From Paracoccus cavernae (GTDB lineage: Bacteria > Pseudomonadota > Alphaproteobacteria > Rhodobacterales > Rhodobacteraceae), in the NCBI GenBank assembly GCA_030410095.1, contig JAUFRC010000001.1, forward strand, positions 3,118,501-3,182,500: DNA of 64,000 nucleotides, in the 5' to 3' direction. The position numbers and the translations under genes were made by a program. Position 1 is the first letter of the stretch; each line of letters opens with the position of its first letter. Below are positions 19,629-28,493 of this stretch, in pieces. Below the pieces are notes generated by a model. That model was not told where the DNA came from. It did not search any database and saw nothing but the letters and a program-made list of their open reading frames with translations.

Positions 19629-20670
19629 TTAGACGGCCGCTTGACGGGGGCCAACCGGCCTGCGCTCGCCGCCGCCAAAACCGCCAGCGTCCCCAGCCGC
19701 GTCTGGCGATAAAGTCCCATCGCAAGAAAATCCTTGGCGGTCGCGGCGCCGGATTTGTCACGCGCTTTGCGGAAACGCGCCAAAAGCGCGCGGTTCTCCG
19801 CAGTCATCAAATGCGCAACCGGCTCGAGCGCGGCCTGATTGGCATCAAGCCATTCCGCGAAAGTTCCGTTCCCCAAGAGCGAAAGCCGCGCGGCTTTGGC
19901 GCGGGGGTGTCGTTGCGCCCCATCAGGTTCCGGCCATGCTGGCGATAAAGAAGAACCTGCGCGCGGTCGCGTTTGATCGCCGCTCCCGCAGCCGACAGAA
20001 GCTGGAAGGCCCACCAATCATGCGACACGACGCCCGCCGCCGCCGCCGCGGGCGCGGCCTCTTGCAAAAGGCGCAATGCGGGCGCATTCGCGACGATTGT
20101 ATTGCCGGGCAAGCAGGCCTGAATCAGGGCATTGCGGAAGGTCAGCGGGCGGGTAAAAGCAGGAGCCGGAGCAAGGATATTCAGCTCCTCGTCGCAGATC
20201 GTCGTCCGCGCCGCATAGATTGCGGGACCGGTTTTATCGGCAAGAAACGCGCGCGCGCGACCGAGTTTTTCGGGCAGCCATTTGTCGTCCTGATCGCTAT
20301 AAGCCAACCAGTGCTCGGGATCAGCCGCCGCCGTCAGATGAAGAAAATTCCGCGTCGAGCCGGCCTTTGGTCCTTCGATAAGACGCCCCCTGCCGACGGG
20401 CAGACCGGCAATGAACCCTTCCAGTTGGTCTCGGGTCGCATCGTTTGATCCGTCATCCGAGACCAGCAGATTCCAGTCCGCCTCGCTTTGCGCGCGAAAA
20501 CTTTCGAGCTGCGTCGGCAGGTAGGCCGCGCCATTGTAACTGGCCAAGGCGATCGTGATTGGAGGAGGCAAGGCGGGATCCCGAATAACTTGCGTCAACC
20601 TAGCGCGCATGACGGGGTCGGGCCAGCCCTGTTGAGCGCCCGAGCCTACGGGCGCTTCGCTGTTCGTCAT
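19629..20670 (-). CDS. Family 2 glycosyltransferase, rhamnosyltransferase-like (frameshifted)
   Basis: A GT-A fold enzyme: IALASYNGAAYLPTQLESF at the start, VSDDGSNDATRDQLE and the metal-site segment YSDQDDKWLPEKL. This subgroup includes many rhamnosyl- and hexosyltransferases that build surface glycans; the acceptor is not predictable. The start ATG at 20670 (MTNSEAPVG) lies about 20 bases after the fliL stop; the ATG at 20610 is an alternative. The C terminus changes frame near 19880 and near 19650; the stop at 19629 assumes C losses there. It is co-oriented with the flagellar genes and faces the rhamnose operon. Confidence 0.78.
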
Positions 20671-20689
20671 CCGGTAGAAGACCGCGCGG

Positions 20690-21187
20690 CTATTGCAGTT
20701 GCCGCGCGATATCCTCGACAAGGATACCCGTTACATCCGGCCCCGCCGTATCGGTCGCGGCCTTCAGCAGCGAGGCGCGCAGCCGGTCCATTTGCTGGTC
20801 CGACGTGTAGTTTCCTGAAAAACCGCCGGTATTGGCGTGGATCATCAATGCACGCAACAAAGCGTCGCGCAGACGATGCTCGTTGGCCAGAACCTTTTCC
20901 TCCGAAGGTTTCGGCATCTCCAGCGTCAGGGCCACGATCATGGTCGCGAAAGTATCGCCGTTCTGCATGATCGGGACGAAGAACTGCGTCGGGAAACGGA
21001 AATAGGCATTCTCGCCTTTGTCGTGATCGCCTTCGCCAGCCCTGGAGGCCTCGTCTTCGCCATCTTCGCCCGAGGCTTGCGCGGAAGCATCTATCTCGGG
21101 CTTGCCTTTGAGGATCTCGCCCCCGACCGCGCCTCCGATAAGGGCGAGTACGGGCAGAAGCAGCATGAGGATTTTCTTGAGCATCAT
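20690..21187 (-). CDS. fliL: Flagellar basal-body associated protein FliL
   Basis: FliL is a single-pass inner-membrane protein that surrounds the stator at the motor and supports torque or stator engagement. The protein starts MMLKKILMLLLPVLALIGGAVGG (membrane anchor), followed by an acidic linker (GEDGEDEASRAGEGDHDKG) and the periplasmic FliL domain (FFVPIMQNGDTFATMIVALTLEM). It is intact, about 165 residues. It follows flgH with its ribosome site inside the flgH stop region (TTGAGGAC), so coupling is likely. Confidence 0.85.
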   Translation of the reverse strand: MMLKKILMLLLPVLALIGGAVGGEILKGKPEIDASAQASGEDGEDEASRAGEGDHDKGENAYFRFPTQFFVPIMQNGDTFATMIVALTLEMPKPSEEKVLANEHRLRDALLRALMIHANTGGFSGNYTSDQQMDRLRASLLKAATDTAGPDVTGILVEDIARQLQ

Positions 21188-21191
21188 GTCC

Positions 21192-21943
21192 TCAATAGGG
21201 CAAAAGGATATCGGCGATCTGCTGGCCGTAGCGCGGCTGCTGCACATCGGTGATGTTGCCCCGCCCGCCATAGGAAATCCGTGCGCCTGCAATACGGTCA
21301 TAGGCAATTTCGTTGCGCCGGCCGATGTCGGCGGGGCGGACAAAGCCGCTGACGGTCAGCTCGCGGACTTCATTGTTGACGCGGACCTCTTGCGAGCCTT
21401 GGACGCGCAGCACGCCATTGGGCAGAATGTCGATGATTGTCGCCGCGACCCGCAGGGTCAGCTTTTCGCGCCGCGAGATATTGCCGCTGCCCTTATAAGA
21501 GGAATTCGCGCTGGCATCCGCCAGATCCTCCATCGAGGCACCGTCGGGCAACATCTTGTCGATGCGTTGCGGAATTCCCATGAGATTGGGAATGCCGACT
21601 TTATCGGTCGCCGAGCGGCTGCGCCCGAGGTGTTCTGGAACTCGGCCTTGTCGTCGATCTCGATGACGACGGTCAGGATGTCGCCGCGTTCGGTGGCGCG
21701 CTTGTCGCTGACCAGCGACATGGGACTTGTTGTCCAAAGCGAGCCCAGACTGGGGGATTCGATGGTCGCTCCGGGGAAATGGGGCGCGCTATAGGCGGCC
21801 GCCGACATGGCATGGAACTCGGGCCCGTCGACGGAATCCGTCAGTTCGGGCTGCTGTCCCACCTCCTTGATGCGGCCGCAGGCACCCAGAGCGGTGAGCG
21901 TGACAAGGCAGGCCCCTGTCAGGAGCGGAAGGGTTTTGCTCAT
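21192..21943 (-). CDS. flgH: Flagellar L-ring lipoprotein FlgH (frameshifted)
   Basis: FlgH forms the outer-membrane L-ring around the flagellar rod. The lipoprotein signal peptide ends in the lipobox LGAC (cysteine at residue 22). The C-terminal two thirds contain YKGSGNISRREKLTLRVAATI and the typical end GRGNITDVQQPRYGQQIADI. One G is missing near 21620 (TCGGGCGC for TCGGGGCGC), joining EFQNTSG to RSRSATDKVG; with it the length is about 250 residues, as in the family. Confidence 0.9.
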
Positions 21944-21964
21944 GATGTTTCAGTGCTTTCTGGC

Positions 21965-22375
21965 TTAACGGTTGCGGATCACGACGCTGCCGTTCGCGGC
22001 AACCTCTCCGGAGACGGTCGCGCGCGATCCCATATTCATGACCCGAACCACATCACCCAGCCGGCCGGACGAGAGCGCGCGCCCTTCGGTGTCGATCTGG
22101 AGGCTGTTGCTGACATAGGAGAGCGTGACCATCTGGTTGCGTTCGACGAGGGTGGGCGTGGCAAGCTGGGACGGCGTGACTGGCTTGCCCTCGTAGATCA
22201 TCACGCGGGTTTCCATGCCGATCAGCGCATCCAGCGCTGCGGGGTCGGCTTGTTCGCCAAAGGCGAGATCGCCTTGGGACAGGATCGTGCCGGTGGGCAA
22301 GGTGCGGGCCGCAGTAACGGGGTTTGCCGCGACCAAGGCGGGCAGGGCGATGAGACAGAGCGCAAGTTTGAGCAT
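21965..22375 (-). CDS. flgA: Flagellar P-ring assembly chaperone FlgA
   Basis: FlgA is a periplasmic chaperone for P-ring (FlgI) assembly. The protein starts with a signal peptide (MLKLALCLIALPALVAA) and contains an SAF/FlgA C-terminal domain: RTLPTGTILSQGDLAF, METRVMIYEGKPV and VVRVMNMGSRATVSGEV. At 136 residues it is the short alphaproteobacterial form, lacking the long N-terminal region of enteric FlgA. The reading frame is intact. Its start lies at the end of flgG. Confidence 0.88.
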   Translation of the reverse strand: MLKLALCLIALPALVAANPVTAARTLPTGTILSQGDLAFGEQADPAALDALIGMETRVMIYEGKPVTPSQLATPTLVERNQMVTLSYVSNSLQIDTEGRALSSGRLGDVVRVMNMGSRATVSGEVAANGSVVIRNR

Positions 22376-23159
22376 TTCCGCACCTGTACCGTTGCGTTGA
22401 GCATTTGGTCGGCAGCGGTGATGACCTTGGAGTTCAGCTCGTAGCCGCGCTGCGCCTTGATCAGCTCGGTGATCTCGCGCACCGGATCGACGGCGCTTTC
22501 CTCGAGATAGCCCGCCCGCAGGGTGCCCAGCCCTGTTCGCCCGGGTTGGCGACCTGTGCCGGACCCGAGGCGGGCGTTTCGAGGAACATGTTCCCGCCCG
22601 TCGCCTCGAGGCCCTTTTCGTTGATGAAGGTCGCCAGAGTGAACTGGCCGAGGTTTTCGGGTTCGACCTGATCCTCGAAATAGGCGAAAACCTCGCCGTT
22701 TGCGTTGATTGCAACGCTGGTGGCATCTGCGGGGATCGTGAGGCCCGGCACGACCGGATAGCCCTCGGAGGTAACGATCAGCCCGTCGGCCGAGCGCTTG
22801 AGGCTGCCGTCGCGGGTATAGGCCGATGTGCCCGAGGGCAGCTCGATCTCGAGATAGCCGTTGCCGTCGATTGCGACATCGAGATCGCCGTTCGTATTGG
22901 TCAGCGTACCCTGCGCCAACATCACCGTAACCGCCGTCGGACGCACGCCGAGGCCGAGCTGGACGCCGGTCGGAACCATCGAACCCTCGGTCGAGGTCAA
23001 AGTCCCCGGACGCAGTGCCTGCTGATAATAAAGATCGGCGAATTCGGCGCGGCGCGGGTTGTAGCCGGTGGTCGACATATTGGCGAGGTTGTTCGAGATT
23101 ACCTCGACGCGCATTTGCTGCGCGCTCATGCCGGTGGCTGCGATCTGCAGGGCTCTCAT
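22376..23159 (-). CDS. flgG: Flagellar distal-rod protein FlgG (frameshifted, no clean stop)
   Basis: FlgG builds the distal rod. The N terminus MRALQIAATGMSAQQMRVEV and the motif ISNNLANMSTTGYNPRRAEF are diagnostic; the C-terminal D0 helix reads REITELIKAQRGYELNSKVI. A G is missing near 22528 (CAGGGCTG for CAGGGGCTG), where GEQGLGTLRAGYLEES is expected. After ATVQVR at 22378 no in-frame stop follows as written: the frame runs on inside flgA to 22222. The family normally ends here, so a further base is probably lost; I place the end at the flgA start. Confidence 0.88.
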
Positions 23160-23169
23160 CTCGGTTCCT

Positions 23170-23884
23170 TTATCGGGTGAGTGAAATCATGACGTTGCGA
23201 ATGCGTTGGTCCTCGGCATCGAGAAAGGACTGCCCGAGTTCATAGGCGCGCTGCACCTCGATCATTCGCGAGATCTCGTGGATGGGCTCGACGTTGGATT
23301 CCTCGAGAAAGCCCTGGCGCACACGCGGGTTTTCGAGCGGCTCGGGGTTCGCGCCCGGCGTGAAAAGCGTGCCTTCCTGATGCAGCATCTCGGAAGGGTC
23401 GGGCGCCGCGAAAACGCCCACGCGACCGATCGGCTGGTCATCGGCAGAGACCGTGCCGTCGGCACCAATGCCGATATGGCGCGCGCCGTCGGGGATGGCG
23501 ATCGGGGCCTGCCCTCGTCGAGCAAGCGGTTGCCCGACATGTCGACGATCTCGCCTTCGGGCGTGAGCGCAAAGGCACCGGCGCGGGTCAGGCGTTTGCC
23601 CTGCAGGGTCTCGACCATGAAAATCCCTCGCCCTCGAGCGCGAGATCAAGCTGGCCGTTGGTCATGGTCAGGCCGCCTTGACGCAGGTCGACATGACGGC
23701 CGCGGGCGTTGGCCATGGCCAGCGTCTCGCCGCTGCGGTCGAGAGAGACCATATATTCCGAGAAAATCACGCCCTCGCGGCGAAAGCCGACCGTATTCGA
23801 GTTGGCAATGTTGTTGGCAACCGAACGCATCTCGTTCATCAGGCCGGATTGGCGCGTCAGGGTGGCATAGATGCTGTTGTCCAT
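23170..23884 (-). CDS. flgF: Flagellar proximal-rod protein FlgF (two frameshifts)
   Basis: FlgF is a proximal rod subunit. It starts MDNSIYATLTRQSGLMNEMR with the rod signature NNIANSNTVGFRREGV, and ends with the D0 helix EISRMIEVQRAYELGQSFLD. A T is missing near 23620 (TTTT for TTTTT; EGEGFFMVETLQG) and a G near 23513 (GAGGGCAGG for GAGGGGCAGG; LLDEGQAPIAIPD). Repaired length is about 239 residues. GTG at 23887 directly precedes the ATG at 23884 and either may initiate; the fliQ stop overlaps this start region. Confidence 0.9.
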
Positions 23885-23887
23885 CAC

Positions 23888-24157
23888 TCAGGCTCCGATG
23901 ATCAGCGACAAGATGCGCTCGTTGAAGAAATCGGCGAGGGTGGCGGTCATGAAGCTCATGGTGACCCAGAAGATGACGAGCATCAGGCCGATTTTCGGCA
24001 CGAAGGTCAGCGTCATCTCTTGAATCGAGGTGAGCGCCTGAAAAAGGCCGATCACGACACCGACAATCAGAGCCGCCGCCAGAAGCGGTGCCGACATGCG
24101 GACCGCGATCCAAAGCGCCTGGCGCGTCACGTCGAAGATGAGGTTCTCGTCCATCAT
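23888..24157 (-). CDS. fliQ: Flagellar export gate protein FliQ
   Basis: FliQ is a small subunit of the FliPQR export gate in the flagellar type III secretion apparatus. The intact 89-residue protein has the two expected membrane helices (ALWIAVRMSAPLLAAALIVG and IGLMLVIFWVTMSFM) linked by the conserved segment ALTSIQEMTLTFVPK. Its placement between fliE and flgF is the Rhodobacterales order. fliP and fliR are not in the window. Confidence 0.93.
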   Translation of the reverse strand: MMDENLIFDVTRQALWIAVRMSAPLLAAALIVGVVIGLFQALTSIQEMTLTFVPKIGLMLVIFWVTMSFMTATLADFFNERILSLIIGA

Positions 24158-24161
24158 CGGC

Positions 24162-24440
24162 TTAGACCGGCATTCGCATGATTTCCTGATAGGCCTCGAC
24201 GACTTTGTCGCGAATGGCTACGACGGTATCCATCGCCATCTCGGCGCGGGCGATCGACTGCACCAGCTCGTGGGTCTCGGTCGTGCCTTTCATCGCGCCG
24301 GTGGCGGCGGTATCGACCTGCTCCATGACGCGGGCAAAGTCGGAAATGCCGTTGACCACACCCTGCGGCAGCTCTTCGGAAGGTGCGACCGAGGCGCGGG
24401 CGTTATTATAGGCACTGGCGGCGGAAATCGGGGAGATCAT
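24162..24440 (-). CDS. fliE: Flagellar hook-basal body protein FliE
   Basis: FliE joins the MS ring/export gate to the rod. The intact 92-residue protein has the typical C-terminal helices: QSIARAEMAMDTVVAIRDKV and VEAYQEIMRMPV. It lies between flgC and fliQ, with only four bases to fliQ, in the operon expected for rod assembly. Confidence 0.92.
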   Translation of the reverse strand: MISPISAASAYNNARASVAPSEELPQGVVNGISDFARVMEQVDTAATGAMKGTTETHELVQSIARAEMAMDTVVAIRDKVVEAYQEIMRMPV

Positions 24441-24452
24441 GTCTCAATCCTT

Positions 24453-24845
24453 TCAGCGGCGAATGAGGTCAAGGAGCGAGGAGCCCATCTGGCGCGACTG
24501 TTCGAAGACACGCAGATTGGCTTCGTAGCTGCGGCTCGCTTCACGTGAATCGGCGATTTCGATCACCAGATCGACGTTGGATCCGCGGTAGTAGCCGTTG
24601 GCGTCGGCCATCGGATGACCGGGGTTGTAGATTTGCGGCAATTCGCGGCGGTCATAGCGGGTCGGGCTGGCCGCCACCCGCCCCGTCTCGCGGCCGAAAT
24701 CGACATCCTCTTGAAAGCTGACCAATTTGCGGTGGTAGCCGGGCGTGTCGGCATTGGCGATGTTTTCCGAGACATGGCGCAGCCGGACGGCTTGGGCCTT
24801 CATGCCCGAGCTGGCGATTTTGACGGCGGAAAGAAGATCGGACAT
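24453..24845 (-). CDS. flgC: Flagellar proximal-rod protein FlgC
   Basis: FlgC is a proximal rod subunit. The N-terminal D0 helix SDLLSAVKIASSGMKAQAVR and the signature ENIANADTPGYHRKLV are clear, and the C-terminal helix reads EANLRVFEQSRQMGSSLLDL. The 130-residue protein is intact. The ATG at 24845 is eight bases beyond the flgB stop. Confidence 0.93.
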   Translation of the reverse strand: MSDLLSAVKIASSGMKAQAVRLRHVSENIANADTPGYHRKLVSFQEDVDFGRETGRVAASPTRYDRRELPQIYNPGHPMADANGYYRGSNVDLVIEIADSREASRSYEANLRVFEQSRQMGSSLLDLIRR

Positions 24846-24853
24846 GGCGGGCC

Positions 24854-25243
24854 TCAATATCTGCGGCCGATGCTGGAGCGCATCAGCGAGAGCGATGTTT
24901 TGGTGATCGTCAGCGCAAGGTCGAATTCGCGGCGGGCATCGGCGATGCGGAACACTTCGTCCTCGAGCGAGACGGTATTGCCGTTGGGTGCGGGTTCGCC
25001 GCCGGCGCTGATGGTCCGCGGCGCGCCCATCCCCCAGCTGCCGCCCGCGATGTGGCGCGGATTGCTGGCGCGCAGCTCTGTCGCAGGCGCATGGCCATAG
25101 CTTTGCGCAAACCCCGCGAGATCATTGGCCTTGAAGCCGGGCGTATCGGCATTGGCGACATTGGCCGCGATGAGCTTTTGGCGCTGGGTGCCGTGGGCGA
25201 TCAGCTTTTCCGCCATTCTCAGGGTTTCGATTTTGTCAAACAC
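24854..25243 (-). CDS. flgB: Flagellar proximal-rod protein FlgB
   Basis: FlgB is a proximal rod subunit and the first gene of the minus-strand flagellar operon. It starts MFDKIETLRMAEKLIAHGTQ with AANVANADTPGFKANDL, and ends LALTITKTSLSLMRSSIGRR. The 129-residue reading frame is intact. It is divergent from fliI, with about 90 bases between the starts that must hold promoters for both. Confidence 0.92.
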   Translation of the reverse strand: MFDKIETLRMAEKLIAHGTQRQKLIAANVANADTPGFKANDLAGFAQSYGHAPATELRASNPRHIAGGSWGMGAPRTISAGGEPAPNGNTVSLEDEVFRIADARREFDLALTITKTSLSLMRSSIGRRY

Positions 25244-25333
25244 CGGCTTCTCCGCTTGGTCGATAACCAGGTTTTAACCCCAATTGGTTTAGAAACCGTT
25301 TCGACGACGGAACTTTCTGGAGAGACAGCCGAG

Positions 25334-26696
25334 ATGGATGGATTAACCTCCTTTGCCGCCCGCATCGGGCAGCAGATCTCCGAGCAAAAGATGATCCGCC
25401 ATTTCGGCCTTGTGCATGCGATTCAGGCAGGTGTGGTGTTGGTCAGCGGGTTGAACAACCACGCGGCGCTTGGCGACCGGATCTCTTTTGCGATGCCGGG
25501 CGGAGCGCTGCTGTTCGGCGAGGTCATCGCCTTGCAGGCGCGATCGCGGCGATCCTGCCCGAGGGGCCGAGCGAGGGGCTGCGGATCGGCGCGCGGGCCG
25601 AGCTGCTGTTCGCGCCGCGTCTGACGCCGACGGATGCGTGGATCGGGCGGGTGATCGATCCTCTGGGGCAGCCTCTGGACGGGCGGCATCTGGCGCAGGG
25701 GCCGACACCGATGCGCTACCGCGCACCGCCGCCGCCTGCTGCCGGCCGCAAACGGCTCGGGGCGCGGCTCGATACCGGCTTGGCGGTCTTCGATACGATC
25801 CTGCCCATCGCGCGCGGCCAGCGACTGGGGCTTTTCGCGGGATCGGGCGTCGGGAAATCGACGCTGCTCTCGGCCTTGGCGCGCGGGGTCACGGCGGATG
25901 TCGTGGTGATCGCGCTGATCGGCGAGCGCGGGCGCGAGTTGCGCGAATTCGTCGAAACGGTCCTTGGCCCCGAGGATGGCGCGGGCCGTCGTGGTCGCCG
26001 CGACCTCGGACCAGTCGCCGATGATGCGGCGACGCTGCGCCTGGGCGGGGATGACGATCGCCGAATATTTCCGCGATCAAGGTAAACATGTGCTCTTCCT
26101 TGCCGATTCGATCACCCGATCGCCGAAGCCCATCGCGAGATCGCCCTCGCGGCCGGAGAAAGTCCCAGCTACCGCGGCTTTCCGGCCTCGGTCTCGAACC
26201 TGATCATGGCGCTGGCCGAGCGCTCGGGGCCGGGGCCCGAAGGGCAGGGCGATATCACCGGCATCTTCTCGGTTCTGGTGGCCGGATCGGATATGGAGGA
26301 GCCGGTCGCCGATATCCTGCGCGGGGTACTGGACGGCCATGTCGTGCTTGACCGCGCCATCGCCGAGCGGGGCCGATTTCCCGCGATCGATGTGCTGCGC
26401 TCGGTGTCGCGGTCGCTGCCGCAGGCGGCCAATGATGCGGAGAATGCGCTGATCGCGCGGGCGCGGGCGATGCTCGGGGCCTATGCGGAATCCGAGCTGA
26501 TGATCCGTGCGGGCCTTTATGCGCAGGGCTCGGACCCCGTGCTTGACGAGGCGGTCCGCGTTTATCCCTCGCTCGATCATTTTGTCACGCTGCGCTCGGG
26601 GATGCGGCCGAAAGCTTCGTGCTTTTGAGCGAGGCCTTGGCGCGTCAGACCGCTTTGGCCGCGTCGAATTCCGCACCTTCGGGTTTGCGGACATAA
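25334..26696 (+). CDS. fliI: Flagellum-specific ATPase FliI (four frameshifts)
   Basis: FliI is the hexameric ATPase of the flagellar export apparatus. Visible are IDPLGQPLDG, Walker A AGSGVGKST, IGERGRELREF, VAATSDQSPMMRRR, AEYFRDQGKHVLFLADSITR and the C-terminal YPSLDHFVTLRSG. Frames change near 25538 (a G lost), 25972 (two bases), 26125 (a T lost) and 26600 (GGGG for GGGGG). With these repaired the protein has about 455 residues and stops at TAA 26694-26696. It is transcribed away from flgB; the regulator gene follows 160 bases downstream. Confidence 0.88.
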
Positions 26697-26699
26697 ACT

Positions 26700-26858
26700 G
26701 CTAAAAGACAAATTGGCAAAATGCCATTTGTTCCCAGCGGTTGAGTGTTTCGGGCGCGGTCAGCGGCTTGGCGATCAACTTATGTTAGCTTGACGTAGCG
26801 TGATATTCGGCCCCTCATTGATAAATTGTAAGTTTAAAAGGTTTTTTTAGGGGCGGTT
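26700..26858 (+). promoter_or_regulatory. AT-rich leader/promoter region before the Crp/Fnr-type gene
   Basis: This 159-base gap is far more AT-rich than its surroundings (for example TTGATAAATTGTAAGTTTAAAAGG at 26819-26842 and a T7 run after it). It contains TTGACG at 26790 but no -10 box at standard distance that I would trust. The ribosome site AGGGGCGG directly precedes the ATG. It is likely the promoter of the regulator gene. Confidence 0.5.
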
Positions 26859-27589
26859 ATGGCGATTAGCGACTATTTCATCCGCTATCTTCAGGGCAAA
26901 TCCGAGGTGGGCCCTGCCGATATTGCACGGCTCCGGTCGATCCGGACGACAACGACCAGTTTCCAACCGGGCGCCGTGATCATTCCGCAAGGCGAGACGC
27001 TGACGCGCAGCTCCATGATGGTGCGGGAATGTCGGCCCATGCCCATAAGGTGCAAGGGCGCTCGGATGTGCAGGTCATCACGGCCATCCATATCATCGGG
27101 GATTTTACCGATCTGCACGGGTTCATGACCAAGCGGCTCGAACATGACGTGATCTCGATGGGGCAATCGAGCGTCGAGTTCATCGCACATGACGAGCTGT
27201 CGCGCATCACGCAGGAATTTCCGCATCTGACGCGGCTGCTGTGGCTGGCGACGACCTTTGATGCGGCGGTGCACCGGCGCTGGCTGGTCGCGGCGGCCTC
27301 GTTGCGCTCGAGCGCGCATCTTGCCCATCTCGTCTGCGAGCTTTACACGCGCCAGCGCAGCATCGGGGCGACGCAGGGGTTGCGCTTCACTCTGCCGATT
27401 CTTCAGCGTGAACTTGCTGAAATTCTTGGATATTCGCCCATTCATATCAACCGTGCGGTGCGTGATCTCAAGGATCGCGGGCTGGTGCGCTGGGTCGGAT
27501 CCGAGGTGCAGATCCTCGATTGGGACGAGCTCTGCCGGCTGGCGAAATTCGATCCCGATTATCTCAGCATGGAGCGACTGGTCCACTAG
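26859..27589 (+). CDS. Crp/Fnr-family transcriptional regulator (frameshifted)
   Basis: The N-terminal cyclic-nucleotide-like sensor domain includes FQPGAVIIPQGETLTRSSMM and HIIGDFTDLHGF; the C-terminal winged helix reads LQRELAEILGYSPIHINRAV then DLKDRGLVRW. There is no cysteine set for an Fnr iron-sulfur cluster, so another signal is sensed. One G is missing near 27029 (GCGGGAATG for GCGGGGAATG, giving MVRGMSAHAHKVQ); repaired, about 243 residues. It stands alone after fliI. Its target genes are unknown; flagellar or surface genes nearby are possible. Confidence 0.83.
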
Positions 27590-27608
27590 GGCGCGCGGGG
27601 GGCGCTGC

Positions 27609-28489
27609 CTATTGGCAGATGCGGAAGCCGCCCTTGCGGGCCTTGATGTCGAGGTGGAGGTGGTTGTCATGGGCGGCATTCGTGCCGGGCCCGAGCACCG
27701 TCGTGAAATAGAGGCAAGCGCCCCCTGATCGCGGCCAGAAAGGCCTCGGCCATATCGCCGTCGTCCTGACGCGGCGCGACCTCGTAGCTTTCGCCGTTGT
27801 CGAAGGTGAAGGCGGCGATGTCGAAAGCATTCCCAAAGCATGTTCCGAGACATTGGCGCTGCTTTGCGTGCCGATGACGCCGCGGCATTGGTAGGTCGAG
27901 CCGGGGGCAATCGCGGCAAGGCGCGGCGCGCCGTCAAGAAAGCGCGTCGCAGGAAGGACAGTGCCGTTCAGCCAGAATGCGAGCTGGCGGGCGGTCTCGC
28001 AGCGCATGACCGGATCGCCGTCCAAAGTGACGCCCGGCAGAATCTGGGAGACGGATATCGGGCGGGCAATGCCGCAATCGGGGTTTTCCTCGGTGATTGC
28101 CGGCTCCTCGCTATAGCGCGCGCCCATGAGATAGAGCGTGAGCAGGCAGGCGGAATGGCCGAGGTCGCTGCCGCGCAGGCCATCGGGCAGGGGGCGCATC
28201 GGCTTTGGCCGCGGGACCGGCAGGGGCGGAGCGGCGCCTGTCTCTGCCTGCGCTTCGGGCTTGGCGGCTTCCGGTAGAGCGGATTCGGGAGCCGCCTCTG
28301 ATGCGGCCTCTGATGCGGCCTTGGGGGCGGTCTCCGGTGCGGCGGGTTTTGGAGGTGGCGGTTTCGAGGATTGCGGCGCGATGGCAGGTGCTTCCTGCCC
28401 TTGGGCAGGCGCTGGTTGCGTCAAAGCCGTCAGGGGGATGGCAGCGGAAAAAGGGCCGCCAGTACGCTTGTCTGCAAGGCGGCCCGCAT
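27609..28489 (-). CDS. Extensin-like C-terminal domain protein, exported (frameshifted)
   Basis: The C-terminal part matches the bacterial extensin-like domain: YQCRGVIGTQSSANVSEHA, AFDIAAFTFDNG and the end HDNHLHLDIKARKGGFRICQ. These proteins have a D,D-peptidase-like HxH site (HLHLD) and are thought to act on peptidoglycan. The start at 28489 (MRAALQTSVLAALF) adds a signal peptide; it requires a T lost near 28450. A Pro/Ala/Glu linker follows. Further bases are lost near 27838 (a C) and 27720 (a G). It begins four bases after the L,D-transpeptidase stop, so both are co-expressed. Confidence 0.8.
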
Positions 28490-28493
28490 TTCC

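Noticed and set aside
9375..20670. Horizontally acquired capsule island
   Set aside because: Codon use and GC look like the rest of the window, and no integrase, tRNA junction or insertion sequence borders the cluster; only short intergenic parts are AT-richer.
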